From IMG/VR virus record IMGVR_UViG_3300036852_000742, positions 17,121 to 81,120 of that record: a stretch of 64,000 nucleotides of DNA. One strand, 5' to 3'. The DNA comes from a virus. The notes under the pieces are model-generated. The model had not been told where the DNA came from, searched no databases, and saw nothing but the letters and a program-made list of their open reading frames with translations. This document shows positions 30,903-39,929 of this stretch, piece by piece. How positions within the stretch are numbered: the first letter of the stretch is position 1; each line of letters begins with the position of its first letter. A program made the position numbers and the translations under genes.

Positions 30903-32171
30903 CTAGTAGAAGAACAGCGACGAATCCCAGGTCGCGGCGTCCCACAGACTGGTGGCGTAGATGGTGTACGGGGAGGCTGACCACAGCTCGAAGGCCGTCA
31001 CCCAGGTGCCGCCGGTGATGGTGTGGGTGATACCGGAGACGAACACGTCACGGGTGATGGTGTGGTCGCCCGGGGGGCGGCGCACCACCCGCATGAGGTC
31101 TCTCACCTGCCGGCCCAGCACCTGCGGGAACAGCAACGCGGGCCGGTTACGCGGCCTGACGGTGATCCCTTCGACCCGCAGTTCTGGGTCCTTGTACCGC
31201 TGCACATGCCACGTCGCCAACGCCAAGGCCTGGGCGTCGGTTTCGCAGATCAGGTCGGTGCGGACCTCTGTCCGGTCGCCGTACAAAGCGCGGGAGGTGT
31301 TGTCCGTAGCGATCTGCGCGGTGGACCCGACAGCCGCGAACGAGGCGATGTTGGCGACCAGGTCCCCGTCGTAGGACACCACCGGTTCGTCGTAGGCCAA
31401 CTCTCCGGGCCCGTCACCCCACGTCGCCTGGACTGTGTTCGACCGCGTGTTCTCCATCAACGCGTACTGGTTTTCGAAGACCACCGTCCCGTCGGCGGCG
31501 ATGTACAGCGCCCCGCCTTCGCTGTCGGCGGTTAGCTTCAGCTCGGTGGTGGTGTTCGCGGCCAGGGTGGTGGCCTGCATTGTTTGCCGACCGGGGTCCA
31601 CAGCGCGGTTCCCGGTGTGCCCGGCGGTGTTGAGGATCCGGTGGATGCGTTGCCCCGCTGTTTCCCCGCCGCCGGCCGGGGGCTGTTCGTACCCGTCGTA
31701 GCCGGACAGCCGGGCCAGCTCGTCAGCGCATGGCACCGTCACAACCGCGTCGCCGGTGCGGTCGGTGCCGCCGCCGCCTTCCCAGGACTCCTGCCACGCC
31801 AGGGCGTACCCGCTGAACACGTCGTAGGTGATGCTGTTGTAGGTGGCCCGGACCCGGACCGGGCGCCACGGGCGGATCCCGGTGACACCGCTGGTGACGT
31901 ACGGGCCGGTCAGGTTCGCTGGGGAGAACCGCCCATCAGAGTTGGCCAGGACGATCGTGGCGGCGCCGGCCTCCCACGCCGCCACGTCCCGGCTGAACCC
32001 GCGCGAGGTGAGCACGGACCGAACCCACTCGCTGATGTCGGTCCAGACAACGTCAGGGCCGAACGTCGCGGTGTTGAACAGGGCGCTGTCCCACGCCCCG
32101 TAGCTGCCGGTGGCGGCCGACAACGCCGCCTCCACCGTCAACGTCACACCGTCGAACAGGGTGATGGACAC
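30903..32171 (-). CDS. Phage minor tail / tail-tip protein
   Basis: This 422-residue protein directly follows the tape measure gene by order. It has FGPDVVWTDISEWVRSVLTS and ANSDGRFSPANLTGPY, the pattern seen in the distal-tail or baseplate-hub-like minor tail proteins of actinophages, and a C-terminal beta domain. It probably caps the tail tube and holds fibres. The start is GTG 32171, 3 nt after the tape measure stop. Confidence 0.75.
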   Translation of the reverse strand: MSITLFDGVTLTVEAALSAATGSYGAWDSALFNTATFGPDVVWTDISEWVRSVLTSRGFSRDVAAWEAGAATIVLANSDGRFSPANLTGPYVTSGVTGIRPWRPVRVRATYNSITYDVFSGYALAWQESWEGGGGTDRTGDAVVTVPCADELARLSGYDGYEQPPAGGGETAGQRIHRILNTAGHTGNRAVDPGRQTMQATTLAANTTTELKLTADSEGGALYIAADGTVVFENQYALMENTRSNTVQATWGDGPGELAYDEPVVSYDGDLVANIASFAAVGSTAQIATDNTSRALYGDRTEVRTDLICETDAQALALATWHVQRYKDPELRVEGITVRPRNRPALLFPQVLGRQVRDLMRVVRRPPGDHTITRDVFVSGITHTITGGTWVTAFELWSASPYTIYATSLWDAATWDSSLFFY

Positions 32172-32174
32172 AGG

Positions 32175-34964
32175 TCATGCCCTCCACCCCGCCCCGTTGG
32201 CCTTCTCGTACTGGCGGATCTTCGACACGACCACCGCGCCGACTTCCGCCCCGGTCCCGGGCACCCCGTTCACGGTGATGTTGTACGAGTTCCCGCCCCC
32301 ACCGCCGCCGCCCGGCGTGACGGACGCCCCGTACCAGGACGCCGCCCTGCCCAAGATGTTCATGGACCGGCCGTAGTTGCCTCGCTTCGGCACGAACGCC
32401 TCACCGCCGGTGGCGGGTTCGGCGAACGCGTAGCGCGGGCGCGACCCGGCCGAATAGACACTGGCCTCACGTAGCAGACCGCTGGCGGCGTACTCGGTGA
32501 TGCCACCCCACCGGTTGTACTTGCGGCTTGATCCGGTGTACTGGCCGGAGTCGTCGTAGGTCTGGATGTGATCGCTGTAGATCTTGACGTGGGCCACCGA
32601 CCCGTCAAGCCGGGTGATGTCCCGCAGCACGCCGTACAGCTTCCTTTCCGCTTCGGCGAGGCCAGCCATGTCGATCCTCGTGGAGACCACCGGCGGCATG
32701 GTGAACAGGTCGGCGACCAGCTTGTTGATCTGCTCGTCGGTGAACCCTGCCTGACGCATCGTCGAGCGCAACTGGGCAACGTAGCCGTCCCACACGGCGG
32801 CCGCCTCGGTGACGGATCCGGTCTCCTCGTACTTGGCCTGCGCGGATTTGATCGCCGCCTCACGCAGCGACAGGATCGTCTTCTGGTTCTCGCGGCCCTG
32901 GGCGGAGTTCAAATCGAGGGTGGCGCCGTTCTCACCGAACGCCTCCGTCAACGCAATCACAGCTTCACGCGCGGCGATGTCAGCCCCGATGAAACCGGCC
33001 AGGCCACCAGAAAGCTGGTTGAGGACGTCAAGCAGGGTCTGGCCCTTTTCGATTGCCCCTTGCATCCCGTCGCCGAGCAGCAACGCGTTCGCGCTCGCGT
33101 CGCCGAACCCTTTCGCCGCACCTGAGGACGCCAAGGCCGCTCCGCCAGCGGCCACCGAGTACTCCGGGAACAATGCGGTCAGGTCCCCGAGCGCACGACC
33201 GTCGGCGATCCACGCGGCTTCGATCGCCCGGTACGCCATGGCGGCCTGTGTGGCATGTCCCGACTTGGTCATCCCGGCCAGCGCCGTGTCGGCAACCTTG
33301 AAGTCCGCCGCCGCCTGCGCGGCGGCCTTACCCAAGGCCTCGAAGTCACCGGACGGAAGGGTCCGGCCTACGGCAGCACCTGCCGCGTCCTTCACCGACT
33401 TCAGCGCCGAGCTGTACTTGTTGATCGCGTCGGCGGCAGCGCCCATCTTCTTCAGATCCATGCCGAACATCACGTCAAGCGGTTTGGACGTGTTGCCGGA
33501 ACGACCCAAGGTGTCCAACGCCCGCGAGACTTCGTCGATGTCCCGGGCCGCTGGCCCGGCCTTCTTGTTGATCGTGCTGAGGAGGCCATCGACGACGATG
33601 TACGCGGCGTAGATGGCCAGCGCCCACGGGATCGCAGCGTGGATCGCGGCGCCGAGGAAGCGGATGCCGATCGCGGCGTACGTCCCGGCTGTACCCATCC
33701 CGGCCAGCGCCACCATGGCGGCGCTGGCCATCGCAGACAGCCTCATAAACCCGGCGGCAGCAAGTAGCGAAATGCCCGCCAGCCCAGCAACAACAGTGAT
33801 GGTGGAGGTGATCGGGGTTGGGATTGACGAGATCAGGTTGACGAGCGCTTCCAACGACTTCGTGAGGATCCGCAGCCCGCTGGTGACCCCACCACCGGAC
33901 GAAATCATCAAAGTGTCGATGGACCCTTTCAGGTGCTCGACGTCACCGGCCAGGTTGTCCATCTTCGTGGCGGCGGTCTTCGCGGCCGACCCGGACTGGT
34001 TGATCGCGTCGGTGTAGGTCGTGACCCCAGACGCGCCAAGGTCGTACAGGACCGAGGCGCCCCGGATCGCGTCCGTCCCGAAGATCGTGGCCATCGCCGC
34101 GTTGCGTTCGGCATCGGTCAGCTCGCTCATGGTGTCGCGTAGCCGCCCGGCCATTGTCGCCGCGTCGACCATTTTCCCGCTGGAGTCGTACACGCTCAAA
34201 CCCAGTTCTTTCATGACCCCGGCGGCCTTCGTCGACGGGGAGAACAGGTGGATGAGCATGGTTTTGAGTGAGGTGCCGGCGTCGGCGGAGCGCAGACCCC
34301 GGTCGGCGAACGCGGCCAGGACAGCGGTGGTTTCCTCAATGGACCACCCGGCCTGGGCCGCGACCATGCCACCCTGGCGCAGCGCCAAGGTCAGGTCGTG
34401 CATTGACGCGGCTGACTTGTTCGCGGCCCCGGCGAACAGGTCAGCGACGTGGCTGACTTGGCTGCCGGACAGGTGGAACATGTTCATGGCCTGCGCGGCG
34501 ATGACCGCAGCGTCGGCCAGCTCCATCTGCCCGGCGGCGGCCAGGTTGACCGTCCCGACCAGGGCCCCGCCCAGAATGTCGGCGGTGCTCAGGCCTGCTT
34601 TCGCCAGCTCCGCCTCGGCCTGCGCGGCCTGGGTGGCGGTGAATGCGGTGGTCCGGCCGGTGTCCAACGCAAGCTCGCGCAGCCGGGCCAGTTCGTCGGC
34701 GGTGGAGTTCGTGACAGCTTTCACCTCGGACATGGCCTTGTCGAACGCCATCTGGACCTTGATGGCGTACCCGGGCAGGAGGAGCAGGCCTGCGCCGAGC
34801 ACCGCAGCGGCGCGGGTGATCTCACCGAGGCGGGCCGGTGAGGTGCGTCCCAGGTCGTCCAGTTCCCCACCGAAGCGCCTGGTGGCGGCCCCGGCCGCCC
34901 GCAGGCCGGCAAGGTACCCGGCGATCTCCGCCCGCAAAACGACGGACACGGAACGGACAGTCAC
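32175..34964 (-). CDS. Tape measure protein
   Basis: This is a 929-residue protein, the longest in the window. The TP901-1-type core spans about 60-340: AVTNSTADELARLRELALDT, TQAAQAEAELAKAGLS, DAAVIAAQAMNMFHLSG and SLKTMLIHLFSPSTKA. Hydrophobic segments near 375-460 (ITVVAGLAGISLLAAAGF; AIPWALAIYAAYIVV) may enter the membrane at DNA delivery. It sets tail length; ~930 residues would suggest a tail of roughly 140 nm by the usual 1.5 Å per residue rule. The start is GTG 34964. Confidence 0.93.
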   Translation of the reverse strand: MTVRSVSVVLRAEIAGYLAGLRAAGAATRRFGGELDDLGRTSPARLGEITRAAAVLGAGLLLLPGYAIKVQMAFDKAMSEVKAVTNSTADELARLRELALDTGRTTAFTATQAAQAEAELAKAGLSTADILGGALVGTVNLAAAGQMELADAAVIAAQAMNMFHLSGSQVSHVADLFAGAANKSAASMHDLTLALRQGGMVAAQAGWSIEETTAVLAAFADRGLRSADAGTSLKTMLIHLFSPSTKAAGVMKELGLSVYDSSGKMVDAATMAGRLRDTMSELTDAERNAAMATIFGTDAIRGASVLYDLGASGVTTYTDAINQSGSAAKTAATKMDNLAGDVEHLKGSIDTLMISSGGGVTSGLRILTKSLEALVNLISSIPTPITSTITVVAGLAGISLLAAAGFMRLSAMASAAMVALAGMGTAGTYAAIGIRFLGAAIHAAIPWALAIYAAYIVVDGLLSTINKKAGPAARDIDEVSRALDTLGRSGNTSKPLDVMFGMDLKKMGAAADAINKYSSALKSVKDAAGAAVGRTLPSGDFEALGKAAAQAAADFKVADTALAGMTKSGHATQAAMAYRAIEAAWIADGRALGDLTALFPEYSVAAGGAALASSGAAKGFGDASANALLLGDGMQGAIEKGQTLLDVLNQLSGGLAGFIGADIAAREAVIALTEAFGENGATLDLNSAQGRENQKTILSLREAAIKSAQAKYEETGSVTEAAAVWDGYVAQLRSTMRQAGFTDEQINKLVADLFTMPPVVSTRIDMAGLAEAERKLYGVLRDITRLDGSVAHVKIYSDHIQTYDDSGQYTGSSRKYNRWGGITEYAASGLLREASVYSAGSRPRYAFAEPATGGEAFVPKRGNYGRSMNILGRAASWYGASVTPGGGGGGGNSYNITVNGVPGTGAEVGAVVVSKIRQYEKANGAGWRA

Positions 34965-34991
34965 CCCGCCACCCCCGCACCGTTGCGCCGT

Positions 34992-35396
34992 TCAGCGTCG
35001 TTCCGCCCGCCACCGGGTGGCCTGCATGTGTTTGTGGTCCTGGGCGTGGCGCTCCATCGCCATCGCCACAGCGGTGCACGCCCCGCAGCGGTGCGGCGGG
35101 GGTACCCGGTACAGCTCGGCGTCGGCGTCGGTGGTGGTGTCCGGCAACCACCCGCCGCACCCGTCGCACGTCATCGTGCGGTACAGGCGCAGCGCAAGGG
35201 CATGCGCCTGCTGCTGTTCGTCCCACTCCACGTCGCGGGTCGTGACCGCCGTGGCGAGGCGCCCATCCGGCCCGTAGGTGTACTCGGTCGTGTCGGTGGG
35301 TTCCCACCCGTCGAACCGTTTCAGGCTGATACCCAGCCCGGTGGCTGCCTCTACTCGCCCACGAAGGTCTTCAGAATCGCGGAGGCGGTGGGCGAG
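34992..35396 (-). CDS. Tail assembly chaperone, -1 frameshift extension (T part)
   Basis: This frame has no sensible start of its own but stays open from the slippery site at 35396-35402, past the end of the first chaperone ORF, to 34992. It adds 134 residues in the -1 frame. The extension holds TMTCDGCGGWLP and HRCGACTAVA, two CxxC pairs that could bind zinc. In siphophages a G/GT pair made by frameshifting chaperones the tape measure protein; position just before the tape measure gene fits exactly. Confidence 0.8.
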   Translation of the reverse strand, partial: LAHRLRDSEDLRGRVEAATGLGISLKRFDGWEPTDTTEYTYGPDGRLATAVTTRDVEWDEQQQAHALALRLYRTMTCDGCGGWLPDTTTDADAELYRVPPPHRCGACTAVAMAMERHAQDHKHMQATRWRAERR

Positions 35397-35878
35397 AAAG
35401 GGATATCAACACCGCGCCGGTTCAGCGACCACACCGCGTCAGCCAGTGTCTGGTACTGGAGGTTGGTCAGTTTCTCATCCAGCAACACTGTCCATTGTGC
35501 TTCGGTGAGCACCGGCTCCACGGTGCACTCGCGGATGAGTGCACCGAAGAACGAGTCTTCGTTGACGCCGATCAGCTTGTCGCCGTTGTTGTCCGGGCGG
35601 GGCGGGTGCGCAACAAGCAGCTCAGACCACCGGATCCGGGTCAGTGCCCGCATCCGGAACTCGACGGCACCGGCGCGCATCTCTTCCCGCAGCGCCTCGA
35701 TCCGTTCGGCGATGGCCCGGCGCTGCCCACCGGAGGACAGGGAGTCCGCCGGCCGGTCGAGCATCTCCAGCTCCCGTTCGGCGACCTCCACCTGGGCAAC
35801 CAGGTCCCCACGCAGGGACAGCGGAACGCTGCGTTCGGGGAGCTGCGCGGCGGCGAGCGCGGCGTCAATGTCGAGCAT
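35351..35878 (-). CDS. Tail assembly chaperone (G part)
   Basis: This is a 175-residue protein between the major tail protein and the tape measure gene. It is helical and acidic, with REEMRAGAVEFRMRALTRIR, typical of chaperone G proteins that coat the tape measure protein before tail polymerisation. Most ribosomes should stop at the TAG at 35351; a fraction should shift at C CCT TTC near codon 160 to give a ~295-residue fusion. Confidence 0.8.
   Translation of the reverse strand: MLDIDAALAAAQLPERSVPLSLRGDLVAQVEVAERELEMLDRPADSLSSGGQRRAIAERIEALREEMRAGAVEFRMRALTRIRWSELLVAHPPRPDNNGDKLIGVNEDSFFGALIRECTVEPVLTEAQWTVLLDEKLTNLQYQTLADAVWSLNRRGVDIPFSPTASAILKTFVGE
35396..35402 (-). promoter_or_regulatory. 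Programmed -1 frameshift site CCCTTTC
   Basis: On the minus strand the codons ATC-CCT-TTC give C CCT TTC, a perfect X-XXY-YYZ heptamer in the right register. It lies 15 codons before the first-frame stop. The -1 frame is open for 56 codons before its first GTG. Confidence 0.8.
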
Positions 35879-35972
35879 GTTGCGTTTACCTGTGTGCCTT
35901 GCCTTGTAGGGTTGCGGTGGTGCGGGACGGCCTGCGGGGGAGCGGGACCGTCCCGCACTGTCACGAGCGGGG

Positions 35973-36452
35973 TTAGGCGACGGCAGACCGCAAATCCGGC
36001 GCCGAGGTGATCATGGTGGGGACTTCCCACCGGGCCACCGTGTTCGCCTCCGGGGTGAGGCGTTTGGTCTGCCCGCAGATCACCGGGAACACCTGGATGG
36101 CCTGTGCCGACGTCCACGCCGTGGTCTCCAGCACGTCACGGCGGATCACGATGTACCCGGTGGCGCCCCGGATGAGGGTGGTGTATGCGGTGTCGGTGCC
36201 GGACTGCTTTTTCAACCGCAGCATCGTCCCGCTGAAGTCATCCCGGCCGATTGTCTTGGTGTTGAACGTCGACGACAGGGCGGTGGTGTCCACTTCGGAC
36301 GTTGACGCCTCAAACCCGATCAGCCCGTCGGCGGTGATGACCGACTGGAGGGTGGTGCCCGCGTTCAGCTCGGTCGTGGTCGGGGCGGCGATGTTGGAGA
36401 TGGTCGGCACCCACGACACGCGGGTGTAGCCATCGACGAGGATGTCAGCCAT
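35973..36452 (-). CDS. Major tail protein
   Basis: This is a 159-residue beta-rich protein directly upstream of the tail assembly chaperones, where tail-tube proteins are found. VDGYTRVSWVPTISNIAAPT at the N-terminus followed by beta strands, a long loop and TAWTSAQAIQVFPVICGQ fits the single-domain tube fold. It overlaps the preceding gene by 8 nt. Confidence 0.75.
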   Translation of the reverse strand: MADILVDGYTRVSWVPTISNIAAPTTTELNAGTTLQSVITADGLIGFEASTSEVDTTALSSTFNTKTIGRDDFSGTMLRLKKQSGTDTAYTTLIRGATGYIVIRRDVLETTAWTSAQAIQVFPVICGQTKRLTPEANTVARWEVPTMITSAPDLRSAVA

Positions 36453-36723
36453 CGGTCAGGTCTCCGGTCGCGTTGGGGTGCGGGGCGGCCTTGGCGGCCT
36501 TGGGCTTGGAGTCGGCCGGGGTCAAAGCCGCGACCGTGGCGGGGGGTGCTTTGCGGGTGCCCGGGTTGTCCAGCGACGGGTCGCGGGTCGGGTCCGGCTC
36601 GGGCGGCGCGTCGCACAACTCCCACCCCGCGTGCTGCCACAGTTCGACCGCACCGGCCGCGAACCGGCCCTTGCCTTTGTGCTCGCGGTGCTGCATCCAG
36701 ACGAAGTCGGTCACGATGGCCAC
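36445..36723 (-). CDS. Small head-tail region protein
   Basis: This is a 92-residue protein. The N-terminal 45 residues are globular (FVWMQHREHKGKGRFAAGAV; LWQHAGWELCD), the rest is Pro/Ala/Lys-rich and likely disordered. It lies between tail-module genes. Function unknown. Confidence 0.5.
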   Translation of the reverse strand: MAIVTDFVWMQHREHKGKGRFAAGAVELWQHAGWELCDAPPEPDPTRDPSLDNPGTRKAPPATVAALTPADSKPKAAKAAPHPNATGDLTDG

Positions 36724-36731
36724 TGCCCGCC

Positions 36732-37067
36732 TCAGAACTTGTAGGCCTCGGCGGTGACCGAGGTCGTGAAGGAGTGGGAGACCGTGGCGACGCCCGTGGT
36801 CTGGTTCACGTTGGCCGGCCCGATGTACATGCGTTTGCGTGCACCGGCGGCGACAGCCACAGTCGCCGCGACACCGGCGTTGCCGGCGGCGGTGGTGCCC
36901 GGGTCGGAGATCGTGACGGTGTCGGTGGAGCCGCCCGCGTTGGACACCTCGTAGATCAGCCCACGGGTGCCCACGTCGGCGGTGGCGATCGTGTCGGATG
37001 CGGCCACGGCGGTCAGGGATACCGCCGCCCCGGCAGCGACCACTGTTGCGACAGTCAAAAGCGCCAT
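36732..37067 (-). CDS. Hypothetical virion-region protein
   Basis: This is a 111-residue beta-rich protein with a hydrophobic N-terminal stretch (LLTVATVVAAGAAVSLTAVA) that could be a strand/helix or a membrane-like segment. The middle is Gly/Thr-rich (SNAGGSTDTVTISDPGTTAA). It may be a decoration or tail accessory protein. The ATG at 37067 follows GGAGGG. Confidence 0.5.
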   Translation of the reverse strand: MALLTVATVVAAGAAVSLTAVAASDTIATADVGTRGLIYEVSNAGGSTDTVTISDPGTTAAGNAGVAATVAVAAGARKRMYIGPANVNQTTGVATVSHSFTTSVTAEAYKF

Positions 37068-37130
37068 GCGGCGTCCCTCCTGGGGTGATTGGGGTTTCCG
37101 CCGCACGGGCGGGGCAGCAAAAAAGAGCGG

Positions 37131-37571
37131 TCAGGCCAGGTAGGACATGACCGCGAACTGGTTGATGGCGTAGAACAAGGGCCGCCCGGTGGCCGGGTCA
37201 CGCGCGGCGGGGTCTTGGGCCACCGACACACTCGTGATCACCTCAGTGACCATGCCGACGGTGCGCCCGGTCACCACAGGACGCTGGTCAACAGCGGCGG
37301 CCCTAGCCCGGTCGATCGCGGCGCAGGTTTCCATCCAGTCCCGGCCGACAGCGGTGATCTGCCACCGGAACGTGAACTCACCGGACGTACCAGCCAGGGT
37401 GTTCGTGGCTGTGGCACCGGGGGTCGGGTACAGGACCAGGTACGGGTAGGTCAGGCCGGCGCCGTCGTCGGTGACCTCCACCTCGTACACCGGGTAACCG
37501 GCGTTGCGGTGCAACGCGGCCACGGCGGTGGTGTGGTGCTGGGAGATGTCGAGCAGGTCCAGCCAGCCCAT
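37131..37571 (-). CDS. Tail terminator-like protein
   Basis: This is a 146-residue protein. YEVEVTDDGAGLTYPYLVLY, FTFRWQITAVGRDWMETCAA and VTGRTVGMVTEVITS have the beta-alpha pattern of tail-completion/terminator proteins (DUF3168-like), which cap the tail tube end that meets the head. Position between HK97 gp10-like and major tail genes agrees. The ATG at 37571 is chosen because upstream in-frame sequence overlaps the plus-strand nuclease promoter region. Confidence 0.7.
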   Translation of the reverse strand: MGWLDLLDISQHHTTAVAALHRNAGYPVYEVEVTDDGAGLTYPYLVLYPTPGATATNTLAGTSGEFTFRWQITAVGRDWMETCAAIDRARAAAVDQRPVVTGRTVGMVTEVITSVSVAQDPAARDPATGRPLFYAINQFAVMSYLA

Positions 37572-37640
37572 GCCCGCCCCCCCTTGTTTTCCGGGCGGGT
37601 TGACGGCTAGGAGTGCCCGACTCACCGTAGAATTACTTGC

Positions 37641-38531
37641 ATGAGGCCATCCCGTGACGCCCTGGAAGACCTGTACGTCAAGCAACGTAAGACCATGCGG
37701 CAGATCGGGCTGGTGTACGAGGTGTCGAAAACGTCGGTGCGGCGTTGGCTTGCCTTTTACGAGATCCCGTGTCGCACAGCCGACCGAGGGCTGCTCAACC
37801 GGGGGATACCCGAGCCCACGGCTGCACAGCTACATGGCCTGGTGCACAACCAACACCTGGGGTACCGGGAGATTGCCGACATGTACGGGGTGGACCCCTC
37901 GGCCGTTGGCCACTGGGTTACCCGCCTCGGGATTGTGAGGCCAACGATCTGGGGTACACGCCGTAAGGGTGTGCCGATGCCGTACCCGCCGCCCGAGGAG
38001 GTCCGGACCCGCTACGGCGAGGGCGAACCTCTGGAAAGCATCGCCAAGGGCTGCGGCGTGTCCCGCAGCGCGTTACGGGACTACTGCCAACGGAACGGCA
38101 TCGAGATTCGCCCTGACGGGTGGATCGCCGGCCGGCGATGGATGTGCGCGGACGGCCACGCTGTCCGATCGAGCTTCGAACAGCGAGTTGACGACTGGCT
38201 CGGCGACAACGGACTCGACCACGAGTTAGAGCCACGGCTTCCGTTCGACCGGCGGTCCCAAGGGGACTTCCTGGTAGCGGGCCGCATCTATGTGGAGGTG
38301 TGGGGTGTAGTTGGATCCGTGCAGTACGAGGAACGCCGAAAGCGAAAGGCGGGGCTGTACCGGGCACACGGCTTGCCACTGGTTGAGCTACCGGTATGGA
38401 CCTTTGCTCGTGGTGCGTGGGCGCGCAGGCTCAGCGCCGCGCTGTTACCCGGGCATGACCGCCCCCGCTCACAGGGGTGGCGCGGCGGCGATGGTCAGGG
38501 CGGTCAGGAAGTCCCCGGAGTGCCTGTCTAG
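37641..38531 (+). CDS. HTH-repeat protein with Vsr/PD-(D/E)xK-like nuclease domain (putative homing endonuclease)
   Basis: This 296-residue protein is on the plus strand inside the minus-strand head-tail operon. Three helix-turn-helix modules are visible: TMRQIGLVYEVSKTSVRRWL (~18-37), GYREIADMYGVDPSAVGHWV (~72-91) and PLESIAKGCGVSRSALRDYC (~131-150). A nuclease-like domain follows: SSFEQRVDDWLGDNGL, then QGDFLVAGRIYVEVWGVV with candidate catalytic Asp and Glu, then AGLYRAHGLPLVELP. This resembles Vsr-like homing enzymes. Its 3' end overlaps the opposed gp10-like gene by 63 nt. Likely a mobile endonuclease. Confidence 0.75.
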   Translation: MRPSRDALEDLYVKQRKTMRQIGLVYEVSKTSVRRWLAFYEIPCRTADRGLLNRGIPEPTAAQLHGLVHNQHLGYREIADMYGVDPSAVGHWVTRLGIVRPTIWGTRRKGVPMPYPPPEEVRTRYGEGEPLESIAKGCGVSRSALRDYCQRNGIEIRPDGWIAGRRWMCADGHAVRSSFEQRVDDWLGDNGLDHELEPRLPFDRRSQGDFLVAGRIYVEVWGVVGSVQYEERRKRKAGLYRAHGLPLVELPVWTFARGAWARRLSAALLPGHDRPRSQGWRGGDGQGGQEVPGVPV

Positions 38532-38828
38532 TGCTGGACCCATAAACGCATGGGGCGCCATCCGGCTTGTTCCCCATTCCACGAACGCAGCGTAGGACGC
38601 CTCGGGGCCGATGGTGGCTTCCAGGCCGGCGGGCATCATCGTTGTGGTGATGGAGTTGCGCAGGTTCCCGGTGCGCACCGGGGCGAGCTGTTTGGCGGTG
38701 GACTCAATGTCGAACGCCGTTTTCTGCACGACTCGCATGACCCGCCCGGTGGCGGAGAACCCGATCCTCCCCAGGTCGGCCGCGACCGTGTTCAGTTCGT
38801 TGATCCCGTCGAACCACACACTGACCAC
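38469..38828 (-). CDS. HK97 gp10-like head-tail joining protein
   Basis: This is a 119-residue protein. FDIESTAKQLAPVRTGNLRN followed by GLEATIGPEASYAAFVEWGT and MAPHAFMGPALDR is the HK97 gp10 family signature. Such proteins join head and tail. It is truncated in spacing by the convergent nuclease gene whose last 63 nt overlap its 3' end. Confidence 0.85.
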   Translation of the reverse strand: MVSVWFDGINELNTVAADLGRIGFSATGRVMRVVQKTAFDIESTAKQLAPVRTGNLRNSITTTMMPAGLEATIGPEASYAAFVEWGTSRMAPHAFMGPALDRHSGDFLTALTIAAAPPL

Positions 38829-38841
38829 AGGGCACCTCCGG

Positions 38842-39282
38842 TTAGCGGGTGGTGGCCTCGTGGACCTCGCAGATCAGGTCCTGCTGCCACAGCAGTGACC
38901 CGGTGCGGGTGCCGATGACCCGGAGCCGGGTGTCGACCAGGGATGTGTCGGTGGCGGTGTCAACGTCGACCAGGTCGTTGACCTGGACCGGGTCCGCGTC
39001 CAGCGGCAACGACACCACGTACCGGCGCAGCGCTGTCTGTTTCTCCCCGATTGACTGGCCGCCGCCGGCTGAGGTGACGTCGGCGCGCTGCACCCGGCAC
39101 GCCCCGGTGAACACATCGGTGGGGGTGGGGTATGTGGAGGACCCGGTGGCCTGGTTGTAGTACGGGCCGGTACCCGACGCCGGGCGGGTGATGGTGCAGG
39201 TGGCGGTCATGACGTTTTCGGCGACCGGTGTGTGGTGCGCTTCCCACCCGGTAGGGATGACCCGTGACCCTGGGCGGGGCAT
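38842..39282 (-). CDS. DUF6093-like head-closure protein
   Basis: This is a 146-residue beta-rich protein. GACRVQRADVTSAGGGQSIG, YVVSLPLDADPVQVNDLVDV and LLWQQDLICEVHEA match the pattern of DUF6093 proteins of actinophages, found between connector and gp10-like genes. It probably closes the head pore. It overlaps the upstream gene by 1 nt. Confidence 0.7.
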   Translation of the reverse strand: MPRPGSRVIPTGWEAHHTPVAENVMTATCTITRPASGTGPYYNQATGSSTYPTPTDVFTGACRVQRADVTSAGGGQSIGEKQTALRRYVVSLPLDADPVQVNDLVDVDTATDTSLVDTRLRVIGTRTGSLLWQQDLICEVHEATTR

Positions 39283-39929
39283 CAGGACTCCTCAACCAGC
39301 AGCCAGTCGGTCGGATCCCAGTCGACAACGTCCATGACGAACGCGGTCCCCGTTGTGTCGGACCCGGTGGCCTGCTCGCGGAGCAGCGCCGCGCGGGCGC
39401 GCAGCTCGGCGGCGACTTTCGTGCCGTCGGTGGACAGGTCGTTGGTGCGGATCACCTTGGACACCATGGCCTCGTTGGAGGCTAGGGTTTCCAGGGCGAC
39501 CGCCGCCGCCAGGCGCGCGTTGGTGGATTCCAGGGTGAGGAATGCGGTGATCTCGGTGTCGGTGAACACCGGGTCGGCCTCGGTGGTGTCGGAGATCAGC
39601 AACCGGACGAGGCCGATGCTGGTGGTCGGATCAACGGTGATGGGGGTGGCCCCGGTGAGGGAGCGCCGCACGATGACGGTGCCCTCTTCGGCCGAGTCGG
39701 CCGCCCCGGTCGCGGTCAGCCGCCAGGCGTGCAGCCCGGCGGTGGTCGGGTCGTAGGTGGCCCGGTACCGGTCGGTCAGCTCACTGACAGACATCGCGGC
39801 GGTGGTCCCGGCTGGGAGGGTCACTGTCCCGGCCACCGTCGCGGCCGGGACGAACAGCCCGGTGGTGGGGTTTTCCAACACCCAGTCCACAACCAGCGTT
39901 TTGCTGATCCAGTACGGTTCGGTGCTCAC
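39282..39929 (-). CDS. Head-tail connector protein
   Basis: This is a 215-residue protein. It has an N-terminal beta domain (~1-90) and a helical part with SIGLVRLLISDTTEADPVFT, DTEITAFLTLESTNARLAAA and ALETLASNEAMVSKVI, typical of gp6/YqbG-type connectors. An additional Ig-like N-terminal domain is present compared with minimal connectors. It starts at GTG 39929, overlapping the repeat protein stop (GTGA). Confidence 0.75.
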   Translation of the reverse strand: MSTEPYWISKTLVVDWVLENPTTGLFVPAATVAGTVTLPAGTTAAMSVSELTDRYRATYDPTTAGLHAWRLTATGAADSAEEGTVIVRRSLTGATPITVDPTTSIGLVRLLISDTTEADPVFTDTEITAFLTLESTNARLAAAVALETLASNEAMVSKVIRTNDLSTDGTKVAAELRARAALLREQATGSDTTGTAFVMDVVDWDPTDWLLVEES

